A stretch of 64,000 nucleotides of DNA, taken from Pseudomonas sp. p1(2021b) (GTDB lineage: Bacteria; Pseudomonadota; Gammaproteobacteria; Pseudomonadales; Pseudomonadaceae). Shown here one piece after another: positions 57,271 through 63,779 of this stretch. The stretch's first letter is position 1, and each line of letters starts with the position of its first letter. Position numbers and translations under genes: made by a program. Where the stretch lies: NCBI RefSeq assembly GCF_020151015.1, contig NZ_CP083746.1, positions 3,873,001 through 3,937,000 on the forward strand, given 5' to 3'. Under the pieces are notes generated by a model. That model was given only the letters and a program-made list of their open reading frames with translations. It made no database searches and was not told the DNA's origin.

Positions 57271-57465
57271 ATGAGCGATCATGGTGAGCACCCCACCGTC
57301 TACTACCTTGGCCGGGAATGCCGCCGCAACGGTGGCGGCAAGATGGCCAACCCATTCGCCTTTCACACGTTCCACGGCTCATGGTTTCTGGCCGGTTGGA
57401 ACGACATGGACCTTGAGATTGAGCAGAAAAATCCGAAGCGCGCTGCAAAGAACAAGGCGGCGTGA
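57271..57465 (+). CDS. Small protein resembling ribosome modulation factor-like phage proteins
   Basis: 64 residues, three bases after the previous gene. The core reads GRECRRNGGGKMANPF and then FHGSWFLAGWNDMDLE. This recalls the G-R-x-x-R...NP...W-x-x-GW pattern of the RMF/CrpP superfamily, whose small members occur in Pseudomonas phages and ICEs. The match is a motif impression only. If correct it might bind rRNA or ribosomes; otherwise it is an uncharacterised phage protein. Confidence 0.5.
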   Translation: MSDHGEHPTVYYLGRECRRNGGGKMANPFAFHTFHGSWFLAGWNDMDLEIEQKNPKRAAKNKAA

Positions 57466-57506
57466 ACATCTCCACCTTCCACCAAGCGGCCTGCAGGAGG
57501 TCGAAC

Positions 57507-57854
57507 ATGGCAACCCTTCTCGACGCATCAATGCGCAAGCCAGTGCGAAAGCTGTATATCACCCGCAGCGGCGGCCAGTACCGGCCTGATGACGTGGCCC
57601 TGGCCTTTGCGCTGAGCCTTCGTGTTCACGACAGCGCCAACCACCTGCGCAGGCTGGCCCGGCGCCTGGTCGACAAGGTCTGCCTGGAGCACCAGCCGAA
57701 CATGAAGCGCTTGGCCCGCGAGCCGGACGACGCCAAGGTGTTCGACGCTGCGCTCAAGATCATCAATCGGGTGTGCGACTTGCTCAATATCGGGCCGGGC
57801 ACCAGCTTTGTGCGCAATGGAGGCGATGATGGCTCTGACGCAGAAGCAGCGTGA
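57507..57854 (+). CDS. Hypothetical phage protein
   Basis: 115 residues from the ATG at 57507, with a perfect AGGAGG site 6 bases before; an upstream GTG is not needed. The sequence starts MATLLDASMRKPVRKLYITR and is helical and basic in the middle (SANHLRRLARRLVDKVCLEH). It overlaps the next gene by 26 bases. Family not recognised. Confidence 0.65.
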   Translation: MATLLDASMRKPVRKLYITRSGGQYRPDDVALAFALSLRVHDSANHLRRLARRLVDKVCLEHQPNMKRLAREPDDAKVFDAALKIINRVCDLLNIGPGTSFVRNGGDDGSDAEAA

Positions 57855-58338
57855 CGAGCGCCGGCGCGAAAAGGCCGAGCGCCTACAGGAAGAAGACCTG
57901 CGCTTGAAGGTTCGACCAGGGACTAAACAGGCCCTGCTGGAACTGATGGAGTGGGCCGGGATCGAGGAACAGGGCGAGGCGATGACGCTGATGATTCATC
58001 ACATCGAAGCGCTCGGGCATCACGCGCTGTTCAGGATCGCGCGCCACGAAATCGATGCTCACAGAACCGTGGCGCGCACTGAACCGCTGCGGCTGTCAGC
58101 TAGGAAGCGAACGGGCCAGCACTTGCGAGCGATATGCGGCTGGGCAGATGCCACCTACAGCCAGATGATCGAGGCGCTGATTCACGGCATCCACGCACTG
58201 GGCAGGCTGCACGCGGCGAAGTTTCGCACCCCGCCGCGGCACGAAATCAGCATCTCACCGCGGCTGGCCCTGGCCTTCGACCGGAAGAGCATGTTGATGA
58301 TTGAGCAAGATCCGGGGGACGAGGTTATAGCGCCATGA
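57829..58338 (+). CDS. Protein with two tandem ribbon-helix-helix-like repeats
   Basis: 169 residues, with GGAGG 5 bases before the ATG at 57829. A basic N-terminal helix (QKQRDERRREKAERLQEEDL) precedes two similar ~40-residue units. The first is LRLKVRPGTKQALLELMEWA up to HHIEALG; the second is LRLSARKRTGQHLRAICGWA up to HGIHALG. Each has a beta-strand-like start and two helices, like Arc/MetJ-type DNA-binding folds. A single-chain dimer of such folds could act as a regulator (inference). It ends 14 bases inside the convergent gene at 58325. Confidence 0.6.
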   Translation: MALTQKQRDERRREKAERLQEEDLRLKVRPGTKQALLELMEWAGIEEQGEAMTLMIHHIEALGHHALFRIARHEIDAHRTVARTEPLRLSARKRTGQHLRAICGWADATYSQMIEALIHGIHALGRLHAAKFRTPPRHEISISPRLALAFDRKSMLMIEQDPGDEVIAP

Positions 58339-58594
58339 TCCGGTCTACGAGCTCTCGTCCACGGGCGAAGGCTGAGTTTTCCGCCTGATACCCGTCAGCA
58401 TATTCACCGCGCAGGCTTTCCTTGGTACCAGGAACTTCCTTTCCACCATGGAAAATCGCAAGCGTCACCGAATAATGGGTCATCTTACAGTCCGCCCTCT
58501 CCGGATGCGTCTTGATCGGCCCGGTTACCCGGGTCCTGATTTCAGGATCTCGATAGTCTTCGAAGTTCTCGAGATAAGTCGGCTCGAATGACAT
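58325..58594 (-). CDS. Small hypothetical protein
   Basis: 89 residues starting MSFEPTYLENFEDYRDPEIR, with a strong AGGAGG site 4-5 bases before the ATG. It is acidic and soluble, with no recognised motif. It overlaps the end of the convergent early operon and lies downstream of the PutAbiC-like gene on the same strand, separated by 115 AT-rich bases. Confidence 0.6.
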   Translation of the reverse strand: MSFEPTYLENFEDYRDPEIRTRVTGPIKTHPERADCKMTHYSVTLAIFHGGKEVPGTKESLRGEYADGYQAENSAFARGRELVDRIMAL

Positions 58595-58709
58595 AAAACC
58601 TCCTTGTGTCCGGCCCTATGCCGGTCACCCGTAATACCCAATTTATAAGCAATCGTCCTGCTTCACAGTACAAAAGCATGAAGCACTGGTCAAAACCCAC
58701 AGCCTCAAA

Positions 58710-59540
58710 CTAAGGATTAAATTCAGCCTCATCATAATCAAACAAGTTAATCGCAAATTCATTGTCACCAAACGCCTCTCGATCCAGATTCAGCACATGA
58801 TTTGGATGTAACAACAGAGTCACATCCAAGTTATCAAAAATTGCAAACTCATTGGCATATTGCTGAAACTTTTGACCGCTTGGCATCAAGCAATTATAAA
58901 ACAGGACAACCAACTCATAATCGGAGATTAATGACCTAGCAACACTACCAAGCACTTTCTTATTGATATGCCTGCTTTCCGATATAAACCGAAGCAAAGT
59001 ATACAAACTTCTAAAATAAATACTTAGATCCCCTCGATGCTTATCCCACAACTCTCTGTAGGCCTCTCTGATCCTGTCAGACTCATTAGTAGAGGTGGCA
59101 TCATCATATTCTTTTTGCAACTTATTGGACCACACTTTGAAGCAGTCTCTTCCTTTAGTGATGACTTGATTACCGCCGCCATTAGTTCGTTGCAAATCAA
59201 TATCATAAACGACCGACTGCTGAAGACTTAACATATTATAAAATTGCGACTCGGCCTGCTGACGCAAGCTATCGACCTGGCTGTCAGCAATATCCTTGCG
59301 CTGCAGAAGAAGAGTCGTAATAAGACCAAAAAACGCCAGGCCAGAAAAGAGAGCATTAAGCACCCCGAAGGCATCCCCGAATGTCCCAGACCTAACGCCA
59401 ACCAAATTTCCATTGGTGTCAGCGGCATCGAAACCGAAAAACAGAAATAGCCAATACCCTGCATACAGCGCAACTATTAGCGAACCAACACTTACAACAA
59501 CTAATGTTCTTGGAATTTTTTTATTTTCCCGATCTTCCAT
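58710..59540 (-). CDS. Putative phage abortive-infection protein (PutAbiC-like, membrane)
   Basis: 276 residues. Two membrane helices lie near the N-terminus (about 12-37 and 57-80). Then comes LLLQRKDIADSQVDSLRQQA and conserved blocks QFYNMLSLQQSVVYDI, YFRSLYTLLRFISESRHINK and ISDYELVVLFYNCL. This is the layout of the PutAbiC family related to lactococcal AbiC, which stops phage growth by an abortive mechanism. The gene is much more AT-rich than its neighbours, pointing to recent acquisition as a cargo gene. It is probably transcribed on its own. The trigger and effect are unknown. Confidence 0.8.
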   Translation of the reverse strand: MEDRENKKIPRTLVVVSVGSLIVALYAGYWLFLFFGFDAADTNGNLVGVRSGTFGDAFGVLNALFSGLAFFGLITTLLLQRKDIADSQVDSLRQQAESQFYNMLSLQQSVVYDIDLQRTNGGGNQVITKGRDCFKVWSNKLQKEYDDATSTNESDRIREAYRELWDKHRGDLSIYFRSLYTLLRFISESRHINKKVLGSVARSLISDYELVVLFYNCLMPSGQKFQQYANEFAIFDNLDVTLLLHPNHVLNLDREAFGDNEFAINLFDYDEAEFNP

Positions 59541-59617
59541 GTCAAATCCTCGTATCCAGCTATGAATATGGCCATGACGTCTGAAGCCATAGTGCCATCA
59601 CGCCAGGAGAGAATCCA

Positions 59618-60346
59618 TTGCGACAATCAAATCACCGCATCCTGGTGGGCGACTGCATCGAGATGATGCGGACGCTGCCGGATCAGTCAGTGCACACCTG
59701 CATTACCAGCCCGCCCTATTTCGGACTGCGCGACTACGGGGTCGACGGCCAGATCGGGCTGGAGGCCTCTCCCCGCGAATTTATCGAGAGCCTGGTCGCT
59801 GTGTTCCGCGAGGTGCGCCGAGTGCTGCGGAATGACGGAACCCTGTGGGTGAATCTGGGAGATAGCTACGCCAGTGGCACGAAAGGCAGCGGCGGTACAG
59901 GGAAGAGCACATTGGGTGCCGCCAGCGGAGGGAATGGCATCAGTGAGGCTGGGATCCTGCGTTCGCAGCAGCGGCAGGCCATGAATGCACGCAAAGTTGA
60001 TTGCGGGCTGGCAGATAAGCAGTTGATTGGCATCCCTTGGCGCCTAGCCTTCGCGCTCCAAGCTGACGGCTGGTACCTGCGACAGGACATTATCTGGCAC
60101 AAGCCGAAGCCGGTCAGCTGGATGCGGTTCCTGATCGCCACCTACACCAACCCCGGCCAGGTGGTGCTCGACAACACAATGGGCAGCGGCACGACCGGAG
60201 TTGCCTGTATCCAGCTGGGCCGGCGCTTTGTCGGCATCGAGCAGGACGAAGCGCATTTCGGTACCGCCCAGCAGCGCATTGCTGAGGCAATTACCATCCG
60301 CGAAACCCCGGCAGCGCAGATCGACCTCTTCGAAGCGCGAGCCTAA
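59618..60346 (+). CDS. DNA adenine/cytosine-N4 methyltransferase, chimeric or internally deleted
   Basis: 242 residues from a TTG with AGGAG 9 bases upstream. It has the beta-class order: catalytic motif IV CITSPPYFGLRDYG at about residues 28-41 and SAM motif I VVLDNTMGSGTTGVACIQLG near residues 185-205. Between them WHKPKPVSWMRFLIATYTNP jumps from a site usually followed by a 60-100-residue specificity region straight to the C-terminal part. This looks like recombination between two adjacent methyltransferase genes or an internal deletion. Activity and target are doubtful. No cognate nuclease is nearby; phage methyltransferases usually stand alone. Confidence 0.8.
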   Translation: MRQSNHRILVGDCIEMMRTLPDQSVHTCITSPPYFGLRDYGVDGQIGLEASPREFIESLVAVFREVRRVLRNDGTLWVNLGDSYASGTKGSGGTGKSTLGAASGGNGISEAGILRSQQRQAMNARKVDCGLADKQLIGIPWRLAFALQADGWYLRQDIIWHKPKPVSWMRFLIATYTNPGQVVLDNTMGSGTTGVACIQLGRRFVGIEQDEAHFGTAQQRIAEAITIRETPAAQIDLFEARA

Positions 60347-60398
60347 CCCCTCCCCCAACTACTCAAGCCCGCCGACATGCGCGGACGAAGGATTCCCT

Positions 60399-60560
60399 AT
60401 GTCCGATATCAGCGTGAAGTGCTGCCGTTGCCGCAATAAGCACAAGGAAAGCGAGCGCATTCCAGCCCCATGCAAATGGGCAGAAGGCGTAAGCACCATG
60501 GTTTGCCCGCGCTGCCGCGCAACCGATTATTACCGCGTCGAGCCTGCGCCAGCAGCCTGA
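60399..60560 (+). CDS. Small zinc-ribbon-like protein
   Basis: 53 residues. Two Cys pairs, CCRCRNKH and CPRCRATDYY, are spaced as in a zinc ribbon. It is part of the rightward xis-int operon, 38 bases before the excisionase. Similar short Cys-rich proteins are common next to phage integrases; role unknown. Confidence 0.6.
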   Translation: MSDISVKCCRCRNKHKESERIPAPCKWAEGVSTMVCPRCRATDYYRVEPAPAA

Positions 60561-60597
60561 CAACCAACCTGCCGCCACCGGCGGCGTGGAGACGAAC

Positions 60598-60840
60598 ATG
60601 TGCAAAGTTACCCTTGAGGAATGGGCGCACGATCACTTCAGGACGCCGCCCAGCAGCAATACCCTTCGCCGTTGGGCCCGTGAGGGCCTGATCACCCCTG
60701 CCCCGGTAAAGCATGGCCGCAGCTACTATGTGGAGGATGATGCTTGCTACCAAGAGCCTGAGCCGCTGCCACGCATTCCGGCTGGCAGCTCCCTTGTAAA
60801 CCGAATTGCGAGTGCACGATATGGCGCCCAGGCCGCGTAA
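60598..60840 (+). CDS. Excisionase-like protein (Xis)
   Basis: 80 residues starting MCKVTLEEWAHDHF. A winged-helix/MerR-like segment PPSSNTLRRWAREGLITPAP followed by VKHGRSYYVEDDA fits phage excisionases that bend attachment-site DNA to favour excision. GGAG lies 7 bases before the ATG. It overlaps the integrase start by 20 bases. Confidence 0.75.
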   Translation: MCKVTLEEWAHDHFRTPPSSNTLRRWAREGLITPAPVKHGRSYYVEDDACYQEPEPLPRIPAGSSLVNRIASARYGAQAA

Positions 60841-61927
60841 TCCTGGATCCAAGGACCTTCCGCCCAACCTCTACAGAAAGACCGACAAACGGAACGGCGT
60901 TACGTACTACACCTACCGCGACCCCGTCAGCAATCGCATGTTTGGCCTTGGCAGTGACAAGGCTAAAGCGATCGCTGAGGCGGTCGCCGCAAACATGTCC
61001 CTTCAAATGGCGCCGCCAACCCTGGCGGCCCGGATCACACCGGAACCATCTGTTCCAGATCGTCCATTCCGCGAATGGCTGGGTGAGTACCAGTTGATCC
61101 TGGATGGGCGCGAACTGTCATCAGCCACACTGCGCAATGTGCGCATGCGGTTGAAGCGTCTAGAAGAGGCCTTCGGAGGCAAAGGCATTCGCTCGTTGAC
61201 CACAATGGATATAGCCGATTACTTATCTGGTTTCGTGAAGGAAGGGAAGGCGCAGATGGCCAGGGCCATGCGGTCGTTGTTGCGCGATCTGTTCATGGAG
61301 GCCGTTGGCAGGGGATGGGCTGAGTCAAACCCTGTGGAGGTCACCAGGCCGGCAAGGGTCAAGATCAAGCGCCAGCGGCTTACGCTGGAGATTTGGAAGG
61401 CGATATACGAAGAGGCCAAACAGCCGTGGCTCAAGCGCGCCATGGAGCTCGCCATCTTGACCGGGCAGCGCCGAGAGGACATCGCCAATTTCGTATTCAA
61501 GGATGAGGTGGACGGGTTCCTGCAGGTCGTCCAGTCGAAGACGGGGGCCAGGCTCCGGCTCAGCACCAGCATTACGCTCGAGTGCGTTGGGCTTAACCTG
61601 GCTGAAGTGATACGGCGTTGCCGGGACAGAGTGCTGTCGAAGCACGTGGTGCATCACCACCGGACAATCAGCCGCGCGAAGGCGGGGTCGCCGATCATGC
61701 TCGACACGGTCAGCAAAGAGTTCGCCGTGGCCCGTGACCGGGCGGCAGAGAAACTTGGCCTCGACCTGGGCGCCAGCCCGCCAACCTTCCACGAACAGCG
61801 CTCTTTGGCGGCCCGGCTGCATGAGGAGGAAGGTCGAGACGCCCAGCGACTGCTGGGTCACCGTTCAGCCAAGATGACCGATCTATACCGCGATAGTCGT
61901 GGCGCAGAGTGGATAGATGTGGCCTAG
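60821..61927 (+). CDS. int: Tyrosine-type site-specific integrase
   Basis: 368 residues. An arm-binding N-terminal domain with GVTYYTYRDPVSNRMFGLGS and a core-binding domain (about 75-175) precede the catalytic domain. Catalytic residues are visible: Arg in LTGQRREDI, His-x-x-Arg in FHEQRSLAA, His in LLGHRSAKM and the nucleophile Tyr in TDLYRDSRG. It is full length. By position it is the recombinase that inserted the element into yffB. Two cargo genes lie between it and attR. Confidence 0.93.
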   Translation: MAPRPRNPGSKDLPPNLYRKTDKRNGVTYYTYRDPVSNRMFGLGSDKAKAIAEAVAANMSLQMAPPTLAARITPEPSVPDRPFREWLGEYQLILDGRELSSATLRNVRMRLKRLEEAFGGKGIRSLTTMDIADYLSGFVKEGKAQMARAMRSLLRDLFMEAVGRGWAESNPVEVTRPARVKIKRQRLTLEIWKAIYEEAKQPWLKRAMELAILTGQRREDIANFVFKDEVDGFLQVVQSKTGARLRLSTSITLECVGLNLAEVIRRCRDRVLSKHVVHHHRTISRAKAGSPIMLDTVSKEFAVARDRAAEKLGLDLGASPPTFHEQRSLAARLHEEEGRDAQRLLGHRSAKMTDLYRDSRGAEWIDVA

Positions 61928-61930
61928 TTT

Positions 61931-62416
61931 TTAGGTTATGTAGAATTTATGGTGAAGATCAATGAAAACCACATAAAAGGTATTAGCGCAAAACCTAAAT
62001 TTTTCTTGGCTACACAATTTGTGATTAAGTGCAGACGGGATTGTAAACCCCGCCAACCGAATGGTTCGATCAACACGAAACCTTCCCCAGACTGCGTCAT
62101 GTGGCACAGATGGGGGGTGAGTAAATTCGCTTTTTTTGGGAAACTTGTCGTATATTTGATACATATTCCCATTGCCACGCCCCGCAGGCATCGTGACCCA
62201 GTGCGATAAATCCTGCTCACTGAAGTTCTTCAGCTTTTCCAACAACTGTGTAAGAAAGTCAGCAGACAACTCACCACGCAATCCAGCTGGCTGATTAAGG
62301 TCCAAGTAATGAAGATTAAACTTAAGCCTTTTAACTAGACCCGAACCTTCGACGCTATCCGTTGGAATTTGTTTGATGAATTCAGCTGCTTTTTTATTCT
62401 TAAATTTACCTCTCAT
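61931..62416 (-). CDS. Unknown 161-residue protein, partner of the AAA ATPase
   Basis: Starts MRGKFKNKKAAEFIKQIPTD. The N-terminal half is helical and charged (SADFLTQLLEKLKNFSEQDL). The C-terminal half looks beta-rich: AVWGRFRVDRTIRLAGFTIP and, at the very end, FYVVFIDLHHKFYIT. That ending superficially recalls small toxin or RNase folds of the RelE/HigB kind, but no catalytic pattern can be claimed. The ATG overlaps the ATPase stop (ATGA), so the two are a translationally coupled pair. It ends three bases from the convergent integrase gene. AT-rich, unlike the phage genes. A likely effector (or regulator) for the ATPase. Confidence 0.7.
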   Translation of the reverse strand: MRGKFKNKKAAEFIKQIPTDSVEGSGLVKRLKFNLHYLDLNQPAGLRGELSADFLTQLLEKLKNFSEQDLSHWVTMPAGRGNGNMYQIYDKFPKKSEFTHPPSVPHDAVWGRFRVDRTIRLAGFTIPSALNHKLCSQEKFRFCANTFYVVFIDLHHKFYIT

Positions 62417-63576
62417 AACTTAGGGATCCCACCGAGCTTACCCTCTCGATAAAGAGCTGAAATCGACCGATCATTACGAATCAAATCCCCTGGTATCTCA
62501 TCAAGCCGATAGCTGTAGCTTTCACCATCTTCTTTCGAAACAAGGATAGTCCTGTACTTGCCAAGACTATCGATCACATCGGAGTTGTGTGCCGTAAACA
62601 GAAACTGAGCGCCGTGCGGGTTGGATTCTTTGTTAATGAACAGATCTAGCAAAGGCGGCAAAAGCATGGGATGGCAGTTCTGATCGAATTCATCCATGAT
62701 CAGAACACCACCTTCTTTCAAAACCATCCAGTATATTGCAAGGCGCCGATACAGCGCCATTGTCCCACTAGATTGGTCATAGGAAGTAAGAGCGGCCCGC
62801 CCATTCGACTTACCTACTTTGTGAATGAAAATTGGGAAAAACTCTTTCTTTCCCGTAGGCAAGTCATGCGAATGAATTTCTATATCAACTATTCCAAGAT
62901 CCGCCCTGCGAATGAAGTTTTTCACAAACTCAAAAGCTTCAGGAACGCTATTGTAAAATGAAGTAGCACTTTCCCGATTAAACATCTCTGAATCTGGAAT
63001 CAAACCAAGCGGCGTCACATTGCCCGCGAACCTCTCGAAATAGCTAACAATTCGCTCAAAGTCGCTTGGCAAATTCTTAATCTTATATTTCACGATAGTC
63101 GAGACAAACGAAGCGCGAGTCTTCAGCTCAATCAGATCAAGGGCGCTGTACTCATTGGACCTGTAGGAGATTGCATCCCCCTTACGCTCAACAATAAGTG
63201 TCTTTCTCTGCAATTTCTTGTACAAAGCCTCCCTAACAACCGCTTCGCGAGTTGCAGTAAGCTCATAGCGATACTTTGCATCACCGATCTGAAAATCAAT
63301 ATAAAAATCGGTGGGATTCTTATTATCAAAATAGGGATCAAGACTGATATTATCTTTCTCATCATTCGCGAAAGAGTCAGCAATGAACCAGCTAAGAAAA
63401 CGCAAACATTTTAGAATACTAGTTTTTCCAGAAGCGTTTCCGCCCTTGATTCCAAGCACAGTTGCAACTTTTCGTCCTTGGGATACAAGGGCCGGTGCCT
63501 TAGCTGTGAGCTGAAAGGAAGCGTTCAGACCTTCCTTGAAGGAAAAGTAGTTGCGCGCACCGTAGCTATAAATCAT
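62413..63576 (-). CDS. AAA ATPase (AAA_21/AAA_15, OLD-like) of a candidate defence operon
   Basis: 387 residues. It starts MIYSYGARNYFSFKEGLNAS, the usual opening of RecF/SMC-type ABC ATPases of the AAA_15/AAA_21 group. Walker A is GGNASGKTS (residues 45-53), Walker B is GGVLIMDEFDQNCHP (about 289-303), and the switch His is in LFTAHNSDVIDSL. SYDQSSGTMALYRRLAIYW looks like the ABC signature region. There is no visible TOPRIM or nuclease domain, unlike OLD proteins, so activity probably depends on the coupled 161-residue protein. ATPases of this group drive Septu, PARIS, Abi and related anti-phage systems. The gene lies between int and attR, a typical cargo position. Confidence 0.85.
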   Translation of the reverse strand: MIYSYGARNYFSFKEGLNASFQLTAKAPALVSQGRKVATVLGIKGGNASGKTSILKCLRFLSWFIADSFANDEKDNISLDPYFDNKNPTDFYIDFQIGDAKYRYELTATREAVVREALYKKLQRKTLIVERKGDAISYRSNEYSALDLIELKTRASFVSTIVKYKIKNLPSDFERIVSYFERFAGNVTPLGLIPDSEMFNRESATSFYNSVPEAFEFVKNFIRRADLGIVDIEIHSHDLPTGKKEFFPIFIHKVGKSNGRAALTSYDQSSGTMALYRRLAIYWMVLKEGGVLIMDEFDQNCHPMLLPPLLDLFINKESNPHGAQFLFTAHNSDVIDSLGKYRTILVSKEDGESYSYRLDEIPGDLIRNDRSISALYREGKLGGIPKL

Positions 63577-63600
63577 TCGAACCTCAGTTAAAACCCGTAA

Positions 63601-63618
63601 TCCGTCATTTTTGACGGA
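63601..63618. promoter_or_regulatory. Inverted repeat upstream of the ATPase operon (operator or terminator-like)
   Basis: TCCGTCA-TTTT-TGACGGA, a perfect 7-bp palindrome with a 4-base spacer, 25 bases before the ATPase start codon. A repressor site, perhaps for autoregulation, is the likeliest reading. Confidence 0.45.
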
Positions 63619-63779
63619 AAATCATGATAAGGTATGGAAGCGCCCTTGGCTACCTCATTGGCACCTTTTGGGGGATTTGCCCTATTCTGATTCGCTGGGA
63701 TAAGGGATAATTTGCCTCAGAATTTTGGGGAGATATTGGGGGGGCAAATGGGGAAGATCTCATCCTCCCTTGCAAATCA
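63619..63779. other. Right-end noncoding segment with repeated TTTTGGGG motifs
   Basis: Contains TTTTGGGGGATTT (63666-63678), TTTTGGGGAGATATT (63723-63737) and AAATGGGGAAGATCT (63746-63760). These resemble TTTTGGGGAAGATTT at 51876 near the left end and may be integrase arm-type sites. The promoter of the restored yffB must also lie here or further left. Confidence 0.45.
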
